In this document: positions 1 through 7,598 of the stretch, piece after piece
How positions within the stretch are numbered: position 1 is the stretch's first letter
Layout: each line of letters begins with the position of its first letter
Assembly (NCBI GenBank): GCA_947453875.1
Contig: CANGIH010000008.1
Span: 1 to 15,886 of the forward strand
DNA: 15,886 nt
Reading direction: 5' to 3'
Source of the DNA: Planctomycetaceae bacterium
GTDB taxonomy: Bacteria > Planctomycetota > Planctomycetia > Pirellulales > UBA1268
The notes under the pieces: generated by a model
The model's input: the letters and a program-made list of their open reading frames with translations, nothing else
What the model was told of the DNA's origin: nothing
Databases searched by the model: none
Program-made: the position numbers and the translations under genes

Positions 1-1161
1 ATAGATCGTCCGGCCGAACTCCCCCCCCCAGACGATGAGCGTCTCGTCGAGGAGGCCACGGGCGGAGAGGTCGTCGATAAGGGCTGCGGTCGCCCGGTCG
101 GTGTCGCGGCACTGCCCCCGGATCGCGTCGGGGAGGCCGCCATGATGATCCCACCCCATGTGGAAGAGCTGCACGAAACGCACGCCGCGCTCCGAGAGGC
201 GCCGGGCGAGAAGGCAGTTGTAGGCATAGCTCCCGGGGCGCTCGACGTCGGGCCCGTAGGCCTCGAGCACGTGCTTGGGCTCGTCGCTGATCCGCACCAG
301 ATCGGGCACGCTCGTCTGCATCCGGAAGGCCATCTCATACTGGCTCGTCCGGGCGGCGATGTCGGGATCGCCGAGGATTTCAGCGCGGCGGCCATTGATC
401 GCCGCGATCCGGTCGAGCGTCGCCCGGCGCGTCTGCCGGGCGATCCCCGGTGGATCGGAAAGATAGAGAACCGGGGCGCCGCTGTTGCGGAACCGCACCC
501 CCTGATGCTCCGTCGGCAAAAACCCCGCTCCCCACAGCCGGTCGTAGAGGGGCTGGTCGTCCGGGCGGCCACTGCCGAAGCTCGTGAGGACGAGATAGGC
601 GGGGAGGTCGGCATTCTCGCTTCCCAGGCCGTAGCTCGCCCAGGCGCCGATGCTCGGCCGGCCGGCCAACTGGCTCCCCGTCTGGAAGAAGGTGATCGCC
701 GGATCGTGGTTGATCGCCTCGGTGTGCATCGAACGGATCATGCACCACTGATCGGCCTTCGAGGCGATCCCCGGAACGAGATCGCTGAACCACATCCCGC
801 TCTGGCCATGCTGGGCGAAGGGGAAGATCGACGGCGCCACCGGGAAGCTCGATTGGCCGCTCGTCATCGTCGTCAGCCGCTGCCCCTGACGGATCGATTC
901 GGGCAGTTCCTCCCCGCGCCGCGCGGCGAGCGCCGGCTTGGGATCGAAGAGATCCATCTGCGATGGCGCGCCCGACTGGAAGAGATAGATGATCCGCTTC
1001 GCCTTCGGCGCGTGGTGGGGGACTCCCGGCAGTGCCGCAGCCGCCGATGCCGGTCGGGAGAGCCCGGCGACGGCCGCGGCCAGGCTGCCGGCGGCACCGC
1101 CGAGGAAGACGCGGCGATTGAGCGCGTCCTGGAGGCGGAAGCCATTCATGAGTCGGCCCAT
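1..1161 (-). CDS. DUF1501 domain-containing protein, Tat-exported (C-terminus beyond the left edge)
   Basis: DUF1501 proteins are sulfatase-like (alkaline-phosphatase fold) exported proteins that are strongly expanded in planctomycetes. Their substrate is not established, but they almost always sit next to PSD1 cytochrome proteins. The 387 visible codons begin MGRLMNGFRLQDALNRRVFL, a twin-arginine signal (R16-R17, then FLGG and an alanine-rich stretch to about residue 43). After this come the family motifs FQSGAPSQMDLFDPKP, then HTEAINHDPA, and near the edge LFHMGWDHHG and VWGGEFGRT; their His/Asp residues are probable metal ligands. I chose the ATG at 1161 because GGGAG lies 7 bases upstream; an in-frame ATG at 1149 is the alternative. 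The gene starts 4 bases after the PSD1 stop, so the two are surely co-transcribed. No stop codon is reached before position 1. The family call is confident; the biochemical role is unknown. Confidence 0.93.
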   Translation of the reverse strand, partial: MGRLMNGFRLQDALNRRVFLGGAAGSLAAAVAGLSRPASAAAALPGVPHHAPKAKRIIYLFQSGAPSQMDLFDPKPALAARRGEELPESIRQGQRLTTMTSGQSSFPVAPSIFPFAQHGQSGMWFSDLVPGIASKADQWCMIRSMHTEAINHDPAITFFQTGSQLAGRPSIGAWASYGLGSENADLPAYLVLTSFGSGRPDDQPLYDRLWGAGFLPTEHQGVRFRNSGAPVLYLSDPPGIARQTRRATLDRIAAINGRRAEILGDPDIAARTSQYEMAFRMQTSVPDLVRISDEPKHVLEAYGPDVERPGSYAYNCLLARRLSERGVRFVQLFHMGWDHHGGLPDAIRGQCRDTDRATAALIDDLSARGLLDETLIVWGGEFGRTIY

Positions 1162-1165
1162 CGAT

Positions 1166-4100
1166 TCACTCCCGCATCACGAATTCGTCGAGGTTCAGGA
1201 TCACGTTGGCGGCGAGGCACCAAGCGGCAAACTCCTCGGCCGCAAGGCCCGCCGTCGCTTCCGCCACCGGCCTGCCGGCAGCACCGGCCGCGATGAAGGC
1301 CTCGGCCGATTTCGCGTCGGCCGCGAAAGCACCGCGATCGGCGGCGAGGCCGGCCAGGAGCGTCTCGAGTTCGGGCCCGTCAGGCGCGCGGCCGAGCGCG
1401 AGCGCATAGCCGCGGTCGATCCGGGCCGCGGGATCGGCGCCCCCCTCGGCCACCATCCTTCGCGCGAGCCCCTGGGCCGCTTCGAGGAATGTCGTCTCGT
1501 TGAGGAGCGCAAGCGCCTGCAGCGGCGTGTTGGTCCGCGACCGCTTCACGGTGCAGGTCTCGCGGTTGGGGGCGTCGAAGAGGAGCATCGTCGGCGGCCC
1601 GGCTGTTCGCTTCCAGATCGTGTACATGCTGCGCCGAAACCGCCCCGGTCCGGTGTCGGGAACGTAGCCCCGCAGGTTGCCATATTTGCTCGTCTCGTCC
1701 CACACGCCTTCAGGCATCCATGGCCGGACGCTCGGGCCGCCAATCGCGGGCACGAGCAGCCCCGCCGCGGCGAGCGCCTGATCGCGGACGATCTCCCCCG
1801 GCAGCCGCACCCTCGGGCCCCGCGAAAGCAACCGGTTGGCCGGATCGCGGGCCAGTTCATCGGCCGTCACCCGGCTCGACTGCCGGTAGACGGAGCTCGT
1901 GAGCAGGAGCTTGAGAAAGGCCTTCATGTCCCAGGGGCGGGCCGGGGAGCCTGACACCTGCGGCAGGTTCGTCCCCTCCATAAACTCGGCCGCGAGCCAA
2001 TCGAGCAACTCCGGGTGGCTTGGATACTCGGCCTGGCTGCCGAGGTTCTCGCTCGTCTTCACAAGTCCCGTGCCGAAGAGCCGTTCCCATTGGCGGTTTA
2101 CCCATACCCGCGCCGTGAGCGGATGATCGCGGGAAACGATCCCCTCGGCGAGCGCCAGCCGATCGGCTCTCCTTCCCGGAGGGAGCGACGGGAGGAAGGC
2201 GGGCAGGCCCGGCTCGACCTTCTCCCCCGGCTTGTCGTATTCGCCGCGCGTAAGCACGAAGGCATCGCGCGGCGGCCCCTCGCGCATCACCATGGCGCTG
2301 GGGAGCGCATCACGGTAGGCGTCGAGCGCCTTCCGTGCCATGTCGCGCGTCGCCTCCGCCTGCTTCACCGGCCCCCCGACCTTCTCGCGGTAGTATGCCG
2401 CGATCACCTGCTGCTGCTCTGGCGTGCGGGCCGCCGTCTCGATCCGCAGGCTGTCGCGCACCGGAGCCGGGACACCAAGCCCCGAGACGCCGGCAAGCTC
2501 CGGCGGTGCCGCCGTCCGCACCAGCCGGAATCGTCCGAAGGCATGCCCCTCGATCACTTCCTGACGGACGCGGATCCGCAGCCGGGCATTCTCCGGCACG
2601 TCGACCGTGGCCGCGGGGAAGACGGCGAGCCTGCGCGGCTGACGTTTGTCGGGGAGATGCCCGTCGATCGCCCAGCCCTGCCCGCCACCGAGCACGCTCG
2701 CCGCCGGCCAGCCGGCCTGTTCGTAGTCGGCCTCGGCACGGCCAAGCGCCACCGGGAGAGCCGGCGCATCACCCGGCGGATCGATCTCCATCTCCACCCG
2801 GTTCACGACGACGTTGCCGTTGTGGTTGCGGCCGAAGCCGCCGCCGCCGGAGAGGGACGGATCGGCAATCAGTTCGAGGCGGACGCCCCCGAACGGACCG
2901 GCGGGAAGCAGGGCTTCGATCTCGTAGGTGTCGAGCGGCGGCTTGGCCCCCTCGACGAGCCATGAGCCATCCTCGAGCCGGCGAAACGACGCCCCGCCCG
3001 AGCTCTTCAAGGCGAGCGGCTCGAGTGTTTGCCAGATGTCGTCGGGTAGATCGAGCACGGGGCGGATCGTGCGCTCCCAATCGGCCACGAGGGATCCAAG
3101 ATCCTTCTCACCGGCGCGCACCGCCTCGTCGGCGTCGAATATCGTCTTCTCCAGCCGGAGAATCTCGGCGGATTGTTCGGCCGACGGCAGCGGATAGAGC
3201 GGATCGGAGTTCCCGCCGCTGCGCGTCTCGCTCCCCATGATCGTGCCGGTTTCGGGGACGTTACAGAACAACGCAAAGAGACCATAAAACTCGCGCTGCG
3301 TGAGCGGGTCATACTTGTGGTCGTGGCAGCGGGCACAGCCGACCGAGAGGCCGAGCCAGGTCTGGCCAGTCGTCTCGACGCGATCGATGACCGTCTCCAC
3401 CCGCCACTCCTCGGCGATGATTCCCCCTTCGCCGTTGATCCGGTGGTTCCGGTTGAAGCCGGTGGCGATGATCGCGTCGCGGGTCGCCTCCTCGTCGCCC
3501 GGCACCGGCGGCAGCATGTCGCCGGCGAGTTGCTGGATCGTGAACTGGTCGAAGGGGAGGTTGCGGTTGTAGGCCGCGATCACCCAGTCGCGCCACGGCC
3601 AGTTCGAGCGGCTCGAATCGGTCTGGTAGCCATGGCTGTCGGCATAGCGGGCCGCATCGAGCCATTCGATCGCCATCCGCTCGCCGAAGTGCGGGCTCGC
3701 GAGCTTTTGGTCGACGTACGTTCCAAACGCCTCTGAAGAAGGATCGGCGACCAGCGCGGCGACCTCTTCCGGCGTCGGCGGCAGACCCGTGAGATCGAGA
3801 CTCACCCGTCGGGCGAGCACCTCCCGCGGTGCTTCGCCATTCGGGCTCATCCCCTCGGCCTCGAGGCGCGCGAGGATGAACCGGTCGACCGGCGTCCGCG
3901 GCCAGTCGGTGCCACGGGTCACCGGAACCTCCGGCCGCGTGACGCGTTCGAAGGCCCAGTGCCCCCGGTAGGGAGCGCCGGCGGCGATCCAGCGGCGAAG
4001 CAGCTCCGCCTCTGCCGCCGTCACCGGCTTGCCGACATGCGGCGGCGGCATGACGAGATCGGGATCGGTCGACTCGATCCGGGCGAGCACCGCGCTTGCA

Positions 4101-4429
4101 GCCGTATCACCGGGCACGATTCCCTGGCCGCCACTCTCGAGCACGAGACTCGCGCCCGCGGGCTCATCGAGCCGCAAGCCCCCCTGCCGCTTCGCCGCAT
4201 CAGGGCCATGGCAGGCAAAGCAGCGGTCGGAGAGGAGCGGCCGGATGTCGCGGTTGAAGTCGATCGGAGCCGCGGCGGGTGTCGGGGAGACTGCTTCCGC
4301 AGCCATGACCGGCGACGACACGCCGACCACGCTCCACAAGCCCCACGCCAGGATCAGGAGCACCATCCCTGGCCGGATCGATGCGGCTGAGATGCACCGC
4401 CGCCGCCGGCTGCCATGGAGCGTGTTCAC
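1166..4429 (-). CDS. PSD1 and planctomycete cytochrome c domain-containing protein (PSCyt1-DUF1549-DUF1553)
   Basis: Large exported c-type cytochrome-like protein, 1087 aa, a normal length for this planctomycete family; the substrate is unknown. An N-terminal signal has RRRR at 8-11, a hydrophobic stretch at about 22-39 and a likely cleavage after VMAAEA. The PSCyt1 domain (about 57-150) has haem motif CFACH (C70, C73, H74) and a possible distal ligand M127 in LVMPPP. DUF1549 (about 178-390) carries LDLTGLPPTPEE and a second CxxCH, CARCH, at 365-369. A less conserved beta-rich middle (about 450-690) follows, then DUF1553 from about 768 (HPLTARVWVNRQWERLFGTG) to near the end, with NTPLQALALLNE. 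The start is GTG at 4429, overlapping the upstream TGA as GTGA. An ATG at 4366 is possible but would lose the basic n-region of the signal peptide. It pairs with the DUF1501 gene 4 bases downstream, as is usual in planctomycetes. Confidence 0.95.
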   Translation of the reverse strand: MNTLHGSRRRRCISAASIRPGMVLLILAWGLWSVVGVSSPVMAAEAVSPTPAAAPIDFNRDIRPLLSDRCFACHGPDAAKRQGGLRLDEPAGASLVLESGGQGIVPGDTAASAVLARIESTDPDLVMPPPHVGKPVTAAEAELLRRWIAAGAPYRGHWAFERVTRPEVPVTRGTDWPRTPVDRFILARLEAEGMSPNGEAPREVLARRVSLDLTGLPPTPEEVAALVADPSSEAFGTYVDQKLASPHFGERMAIEWLDAARYADSHGYQTDSSRSNWPWRDWVIAAYNRNLPFDQFTIQQLAGDMLPPVPGDEEATRDAIIATGFNRNHRINGEGGIIAEEWRVETVIDRVETTGQTWLGLSVGCARCHDHKYDPLTQREFYGLFALFCNVPETGTIMGSETRSGGNSDPLYPLPSAEQSAEILRLEKTIFDADEAVRAGEKDLGSLVADWERTIRPVLDLPDDIWQTLEPLALKSSGGASFRRLEDGSWLVEGAKPPLDTYEIEALLPAGPFGGVRLELIADPSLSGGGGFGRNHNGNVVVNRVEMEIDPPGDAPALPVALGRAEADYEQAGWPAASVLGGGQGWAIDGHLPDKRQPRRLAVFPAATVDVPENARLRIRVRQEVIEGHAFGRFRLVRTAAPPELAGVSGLGVPAPVRDSLRIETAARTPEQQQVIAAYYREKVGGPVKQAEATRDMARKALDAYRDALPSAMVMREGPPRDAFVLTRGEYDKPGEKVEPGLPAFLPSLPPGRRADRLALAEGIVSRDHPLTARVWVNRQWERLFGTGLVKTSENLGSQAEYPSHPELLDWLAAEFMEGTNLPQVSGSPARPWDMKAFLKLLLTSSVYRQSSRVTADELARDPANRLLSRGPRVRLPGEIVRDQALAAAGLLVPAIGGPSVRPWMPEGVWDETSKYGNLRGYVPDTGPGRFRRSMYTIWKRTAGPPTMLLFDAPNRETCTVKRSRTNTPLQALALLNETTFLEAAQGLARRMVAEGGADPAARIDRGYALALGRAPDGPELETLLAGLAADRGAFAADAKSAEAFIAAGAAGRPVAEATAGLAAEEFAAWCLAANVILNLDEFVMRE
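1169..1173 (-). promoter_or_regulatory. Ribosome binding site of the DUF1501 gene
   Basis: The minus strand reads GGGAG seven bases before the ATG at 1161. It lies inside the last codons of the upstream PSD1 gene. This decides for the 1161 start over the in-frame ATG at 1149. Confidence 0.6.
4426..4429 (-). other. GTGA stop/start overlap (translational coupling)
   Basis: The last four bases of the coiled-coil gene and the first four of the PSD1 gene are shared. The GTG start at 4429-4427 overlaps the TGA stop at 4428-4426. The nearest purine-rich stretch (GAGG) is about 13 bases upstream of the GTG, further than usual, which fits re-initiation by ribosomes finishing the upstream gene. Confidence 0.7.
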
Positions 4430-5610
4430 AGTGACTCGCTTTCCTCACCTTCGTACGAGACGTTCGGCGTCGCATTCGCTCCGGGCAAGGCTCCCTGCTT
4501 CTCCTCGTCTCTCCGCTTCGCCCCCTTCTCCTCGCGCTTCCGGTCACGCTTCTCCCCCTCGGCATGGCCGGCGCCGTGAGCTTCATGAAGCCGCCTCACC
4601 TCCTGCTCGAGGCGCTCGATCCGCTCCTGCTGCTCGGCGAAGCGGCGGCGGATGTCCTGGAACCGATCCTGAATCTGCTCGTGCGACTGCGCGATCTTCT
4701 GTTGCATGTGCCGTAGATCCTCGCCACCACCAGCCGCACCTTTGAGCTTCTCGCCGAGCCCGCGGGCCATCTCCTCCACATGGCGGTGGAGATCACGGGC
4801 ATGCTCCTCGAAGCGGCGGTTGAGTTCGTCCTGCGGCATGCCGCCGAGGGGGGGCGTCTGGTGTCCGGGGGGGACCATCCCACCGTGGAACTGAGGCCCG
4901 GGGCCGCGGCCTTGGGAACCCGACTGATGCGGACGATCGTGCCGCAGCGGCCCCATCGGCGGCTGGCCATGCGGCGTGGGACCGCCGAGACGGGCCTCGA
5001 TCGCAGCGAGCTTGCCGAGGATCTGATCGAGCTGTTGGGCGACGTGGGCGTGCGCATCGAAGGGAATGGGTGTCATCGCCGGCGCAGGGACCGGGGTTGG
5101 GACATGCGGCGGGAGCGGCGCCTGGAACTGGGGGTGCGGCTGCCCGGGCGCCTGGACTTGGGGATGGGGCTGCCCTGGATGATGCGGTCCCTGCGGCGGC
5201 TGCGGAGGCTGCGGCGGCTGGGGAGGGGGCTGGGGCGGGCCCTGCATCGACTGCACGTGCCGGGCGATGATTCCTTCGAGACCCTCGATCGAGTCGAGGG
5301 TGAAGCCTGCGGGACCGCCAGGGCCCTGCTTCACCTTGCCGTCTGCGCCGACCTCGACATCGAAGGAGAACACCGCCACCTTCGGTGGCAGAACGATCGC
5401 CCCGCCCAGGGGTGATGCTTCAGCGTTCTCAAAGAAGTCGACCAGGCGAGCCACCACCTCGTCGGCGGGGCGCTCAGCCCCCTGCACGGTCACGGCCCCC
5501 CCTTCCGGCTCCGCTGACGTCGCGATTCCCGCGACCACCAAGGACGCGCATCCCGCTGCCGCCACGGCCCGACGAACGGCGATGCGGAAGGAATCGATCG
5601 AGCGACGCAT
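4426..5610 (-). CDS. Exported Pro/Gln/His-rich protein with C-terminal charged coiled coil, function unknown
   Basis: I do not recognise a named family. The 394-aa protein starts with a signal peptide (MRRSIDSFRIAVRRAVAAAG, hydrophobic to about 30, likely cleavage after ATSA at 33). A small globular segment follows (about 45-120; PPKVAVFSFDVEVGADGKVKQ at about 75-95 looks like beta strands). Next is a proline-rich linker (124-182) with PPQ runs and a 10-residue repeat QPHPQ(V/F)QAP, then a short helix (186-208), a Gly/Pro/His linker (209-258) and a long charged helix (about 260-345, with heptad-like ERIERLEQEVRRL). The end is highly charged (KRDRKREEKGAKRRDEE). The start at 5610 is supported by AGGAG and by the signal peptide; an upstream in-frame ATG at 5850 would run far through the neighbouring methyltransferase gene. 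As first gene of the operon and coupled by GTGA to PSD1, it may be a periplasmic scaffold for that protein; this is inference. Confidence 0.85.
   Translation of the reverse strand: MRRSIDSFRIAVRRAVAAAGCASLVVAGIATSAEPEGGAVTVQGAERPADEVVARLVDFFENAEASPLGGAIVLPPKVAVFSFDVEVGADGKVKQGPGGPAGFTLDSIEGLEGIIARHVQSMQGPPQPPPQPPQPPQPPQGPHHPGQPHPQVQAPGQPHPQFQAPLPPHVPTPVPAPAMTPIPFDAHAHVAQQLDQILGKLAAIEARLGGPTPHGQPPMGPLRHDRPHQSGSQGRGPGPQFHGGMVPPGHQTPPLGGMPQDELNRRFEEHARDLHRHVEEMARGLGEKLKGAAGGGEDLRHMQQKIAQSHEQIQDRFQDIRRRFAEQQERIERLEQEVRRLHEAHGAGHAEGEKRDRKREEKGAKRRDEEKQGALPGANATPNVSYEGEESESL
5121..5180 (-). repeat. Two-copy 30-base tandem repeat inside the proline-rich linker
   Basis: Positions 5121-5150 and 5151-5180 are similar 30-base units (23 of 30 bases identical by eye). 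On the minus strand they encode two near-copies of a ten-residue unit, QPHPQ(V/F)QAP plus one more residue. The neighbouring stretch 5190-5240 encodes PPQ-type repeats from GGC/GGCTG-like DNA. Such repeats commonly change length between strains. Confidence 0.65.
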
Positions 5611-5736
5611 GACATGTCTCCTGATGGGCAACCTCGGGGGCGATGCGAAACGGCAACACCCGCACGAGCGTGGATCGAGCGAAGGAAATGGGGAGGAATT
5701 GGGAACGGCCCGGGGGCGACGTATCCTTGGGGCATC
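5611..5736. promoter_or_regulatory. Divergent intergenic region, presumed promoters for both flanking operons
   Basis: This 126-base stretch separates the minus-strand coiled-coil/PSD1/DUF1501 operon from the plus-strand methyltransferase group, so both promoters should be here. Apart from the AGGAGA site near its left end, I can see no convincing -35/-10 pair, operator or terminator. The sequence is somewhat purine-rich on the plus strand (for example GGAAATGGGGAGGAATTGGG at 5682-5702). The assignment is from gene arrangement only. Confidence 0.4.
5617..5622 (-). promoter_or_regulatory. Ribosome binding site of the coiled-coil protein gene
   Basis: The minus strand reads AGGAGA here, with 7 bases between GGAG and the ATG at 5610. 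An ATG at 5615 lies closer but is out of frame. This strong site fixes the start and removes the long in-frame upstream extension. Confidence 0.7.
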
Positions 5737-6645
5737 ATGAGCCGCCCCGCCGAACCACCCCATCCCGACGACGCCGTGCTCGTTGATTTCGGCAGGGGTC
5801 GCCGGCTGGAACGCCTCGCCGGCGTCCTCGTCGATCGCCCCCTCCCCCAAACCAGGCTACCCCGCAGCCTCCCCGGCCTGTGGACCGAATCGAGCTTAAC
5901 CTACACCGGTGGCTCGGAGGGGGAAAGCCGCGTATCGGCCGGTCTGCCATCCTCGTCGCTCCCCGGTGGCTGGCGGCAATTCCAGCCACTCCCCGATCCC
6001 TGGCGGGTGGCGATCCCGCTCCATGCCACGACGCTCCACCTCGAGGTTCGCCCGGCGGCCTCCGGTCAGACAGGCCTGTTCCTCGAACAGCAGCCGCAGT
6101 GGGCCTGGCTCGAGCGTGTGACGCCGGCAGGATCACGGATCCTCTCCCTCTTCGCCCACTCCGGCGCCGCCACGCTGGCGTTGGCAGCCGCCGGCGCCGA
6201 GGTGGTCCATGTCGACGCCTCCCGGCAGGCGATCGCGCTTGCCCGGCGTAACTCGGAAGCGTCAGGGCTTGCAGGCGCACCGATCCGCTCCGTGTGCGAG
6301 GATGCGCGGACGTTCGTCACCCGTGAATTGCGACGAGGCAGCCGCTACGACGGGGTCGTCCTCGATCCTCCCTCCTGGGGCCACGGGCCGAAGGGACAGG
6401 CCTTCGCCATCGACCGTGACTTGCCGCTCCTCCTCGACGACCTCGCCAGCCTCATCGCCCCCACCCCCACCGGACCGCTCCTGCTCTCCTGCCACTCCGC
6501 CGGCTGGACTCCATCCAGGCTCGCGACCGCCCTCGCCACCGTCGCCGGCCCACGGACACGGATCGAGTCGGGCCGCCTCACCTGCACAGACTCCAGTTCG
6601 CGTACGATCGACTTGGGGGCCTTCGCCCGTCACTGCCACCGATGA
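5737..6645 (+). CDS. RlmI-like class I SAM-dependent methyltransferase (probable RNA methyltransferase)
   Basis: Likely methylates RNA using S-adenosylmethionine in the cytoplasm; it belongs with the RlmI/RlmK-like group (COG1092, Methyltrans_SAM), where RlmI makes m5C1962 in 23S rRNA. The 302-aa protein has an N-terminal strand region (DFGRGRRLERLAGVLVDRP, 17-35), motif I at 136-161 (LSLFAHSGAATLALA, then VVHVDAS), the catalytic-type motif DPPSW at 210-214, and LLLSCHSAG at 248-256, where C252 sits where RlmI carries its catalytic cysteine. It lacks the N-terminal PUA domain of true RlmI, so the target may differ. The ATG at 5737 is chosen because the protein aligns with the family from here; an ORF from 5614 would run over the divergent promoter region and the neighbour's ribosome binding site. 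The stop overlaps the next start as ATGA, so it is co-translated with the SpoU-family enzyme. The fold is sure; the target is not. Confidence 0.85.
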   Translation: MSRPAEPPHPDDAVLVDFGRGRRLERLAGVLVDRPLPQTRLPRSLPGLWTESSLTYTGGSEGESRVSAGLPSSSLPGGWRQFQPLPDPWRVAIPLHATTLHLEVRPAASGQTGLFLEQQPQWAWLERVTPAGSRILSLFAHSGAATLALAAAGAEVVHVDASRQAIALARRNSEASGLAGAPIRSVCEDARTFVTRELRRGSRYDGVVLDPPSWGHGPKGQAFAIDRDLPLLLDDLASLIAPTPTGPLLLSCHSAGWTPSRLATALATVAGPRTRIESGRLTCTDSSSRTIDLGAFARHCHR

Positions 6646-7538
6646 CCCACCATCTCACGATCACCAGTGCCGCCAATCCACGCGTCCGCGCCGCGGCACG
6701 GCTCCGTGAGGCCGACGCCCGCCGCACCACCGGGCTGACACTCATCGACGGTGGACGCGAGGTGCGCCGCGCGGTCGCTGCCGGCATCCCGTTCGAGGAA
6801 CTCTTCATCGACCAGGAGCTCTTCCTTCGGCCGGAGGGCGCCGGGCAGGCCTCCCACGACGCCGACGCCACCGGCATCCCCTCCGGCGAAGCCCTCGAGA
6901 CCTGGCTCGACGATCTCGCCGGCCGTGGCACGACGATCGTCATCCTCGCCCGAGCGGCGTTCGAGAAGATCGCCTTCGGGAATCGCAACGAAGGGTGTGT
7001 TGGCGTGGCCCGGTTCACCGTGCCGGCACTCGAGATTTGGCAGGTGGATCGCGACCTGCCGGTGCTGATCCTCGAAGGGGTCGAGAAGCCCGGCAACCTC
7101 GGCGCCATCCTCCGCACCGCCGATGCCGCAGGCCTCGGCGGGGTGCTCGTCTGTGACGGCCGCACCGATCCTGCCAATCCAGCCACGATCCGGGCGAGCC
7201 TCGGCACCGTCTTCAGTGTGCCGATGGCCACCGGAACGACAATCGAGACGATCCGGTGGTGCGCGACCACGTCGCGGCGGGTGATCGCAGCGAGGCCCGG
7301 CGGCTCGACTCCCTGGCATGCCGCCAAGCTCGCGGGCCGGACGGCGATCCTCCTCGGCAGCGAGGCCCACGGGATCTCGCCCGAGTGGCAGGCGGCAGCC
7401 GATGCCGGGGAGATTGTCCTCGATTCGGTCCACTTGCCGATGCACGGCGCCGCCGACAGTCTCAATGTCTCGGCCACCGCTGCCGTTCTCGCCTACGAGA
7501 GCCTCCGCCAACATGGCGCTGGCCGAGGCTCCCCGTGA
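6642..7538 (+). CDS. TrmH/SpoU family RNA 2'-O-ribose methyltransferase
   Basis: Knotted (SPOUT) methyltransferase that transfers a methyl group from SAM to a ribose 2'-OH of rRNA or tRNA. The 298-aa length is normal. The N-terminal substrate-binding domain (about 5-110) begins ITSAANPRVRAAARL and contains FEELFID. The catalytic domain has all three SpoU motifs: motif 1 LEGVEKPGNLGAILRTADAAG at 144-164 (N152, R158), motif 2 LLGSEAHGIS at 237-246, and motif 3 LPMHGAADSLNVSATAAV at 265-282, which form the trefoil knot and SAM pocket. The ATG at 6642 overlaps the upstream stop (ATGA). Family assignment is strong. The substrate cannot be told from sequence; 23S rRNA (RlmB-like or TsnR-like) is more usual for this architecture than tRNA G18 (TrmH proper). 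Confidence 0.93.
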   Translation: MTHHLTITSAANPRVRAAARLREADARRTTGLTLIDGGREVRRAVAAGIPFEELFIDQELFLRPEGAGQASHDADATGIPSGEALETWLDDLAGRGTTIVILARAAFEKIAFGNRNEGCVGVARFTVPALEIWQVDRDLPVLILEGVEKPGNLGAILRTADAAGLGGVLVCDGRTDPANPATIRASLGTVFSVPMATGTTIETIRWCATTSRRVIAARPGGSTPWHAAKLAGRTAILLGSEAHGISPEWQAAADAGEIVLDSVHLPMHGAADSLNVSATAAVLAYESLRQHGAGRGSP

Positions 7539-7588
7539 CCACGTTGCACCATCGCCCCACGACTCCCACCGCAGTCGATCCGACCGTG

Positions 7589-7594
7589 AAAGGA
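7589..7594 (+). promoter_or_regulatory. Ribosome binding site of the 415-aa unknown protein
   Basis: AAAGGA ends four bases before the ATG at 7599. The spacing is a little short. The 60-base gap from 7539 to 7598 shows no other clear signal, so the gene is probably read through from the methyltransferase pair. Confidence 0.5.
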
Positions 7595-7598
7595 CCCC

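Noticed and set aside
365..369. Search for CRISPR arrays, tRNA, rRNA, insertion sequences or defence genes in the window
   Set aside because: No regularly spaced repeats, transposase or nuclease motifs, terminal inverted repeats or RNA gene signatures were seen anywhere; the coordinates given are only a placeholder for the whole-window observation.
142..1296. A 384-codon open frame on the plus strand
   Set aside because: Antisense to the DUF1501 gene, which continues to the left edge with family motifs in every part.
5611..5850. Upstream extension of the coiled-coil protein gene to an ATG at 5850
   Set aside because: It would bury the signal peptide and run through the start of the divergent methyltransferase gene. 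AGGAGA at the 5610 start is convincing.
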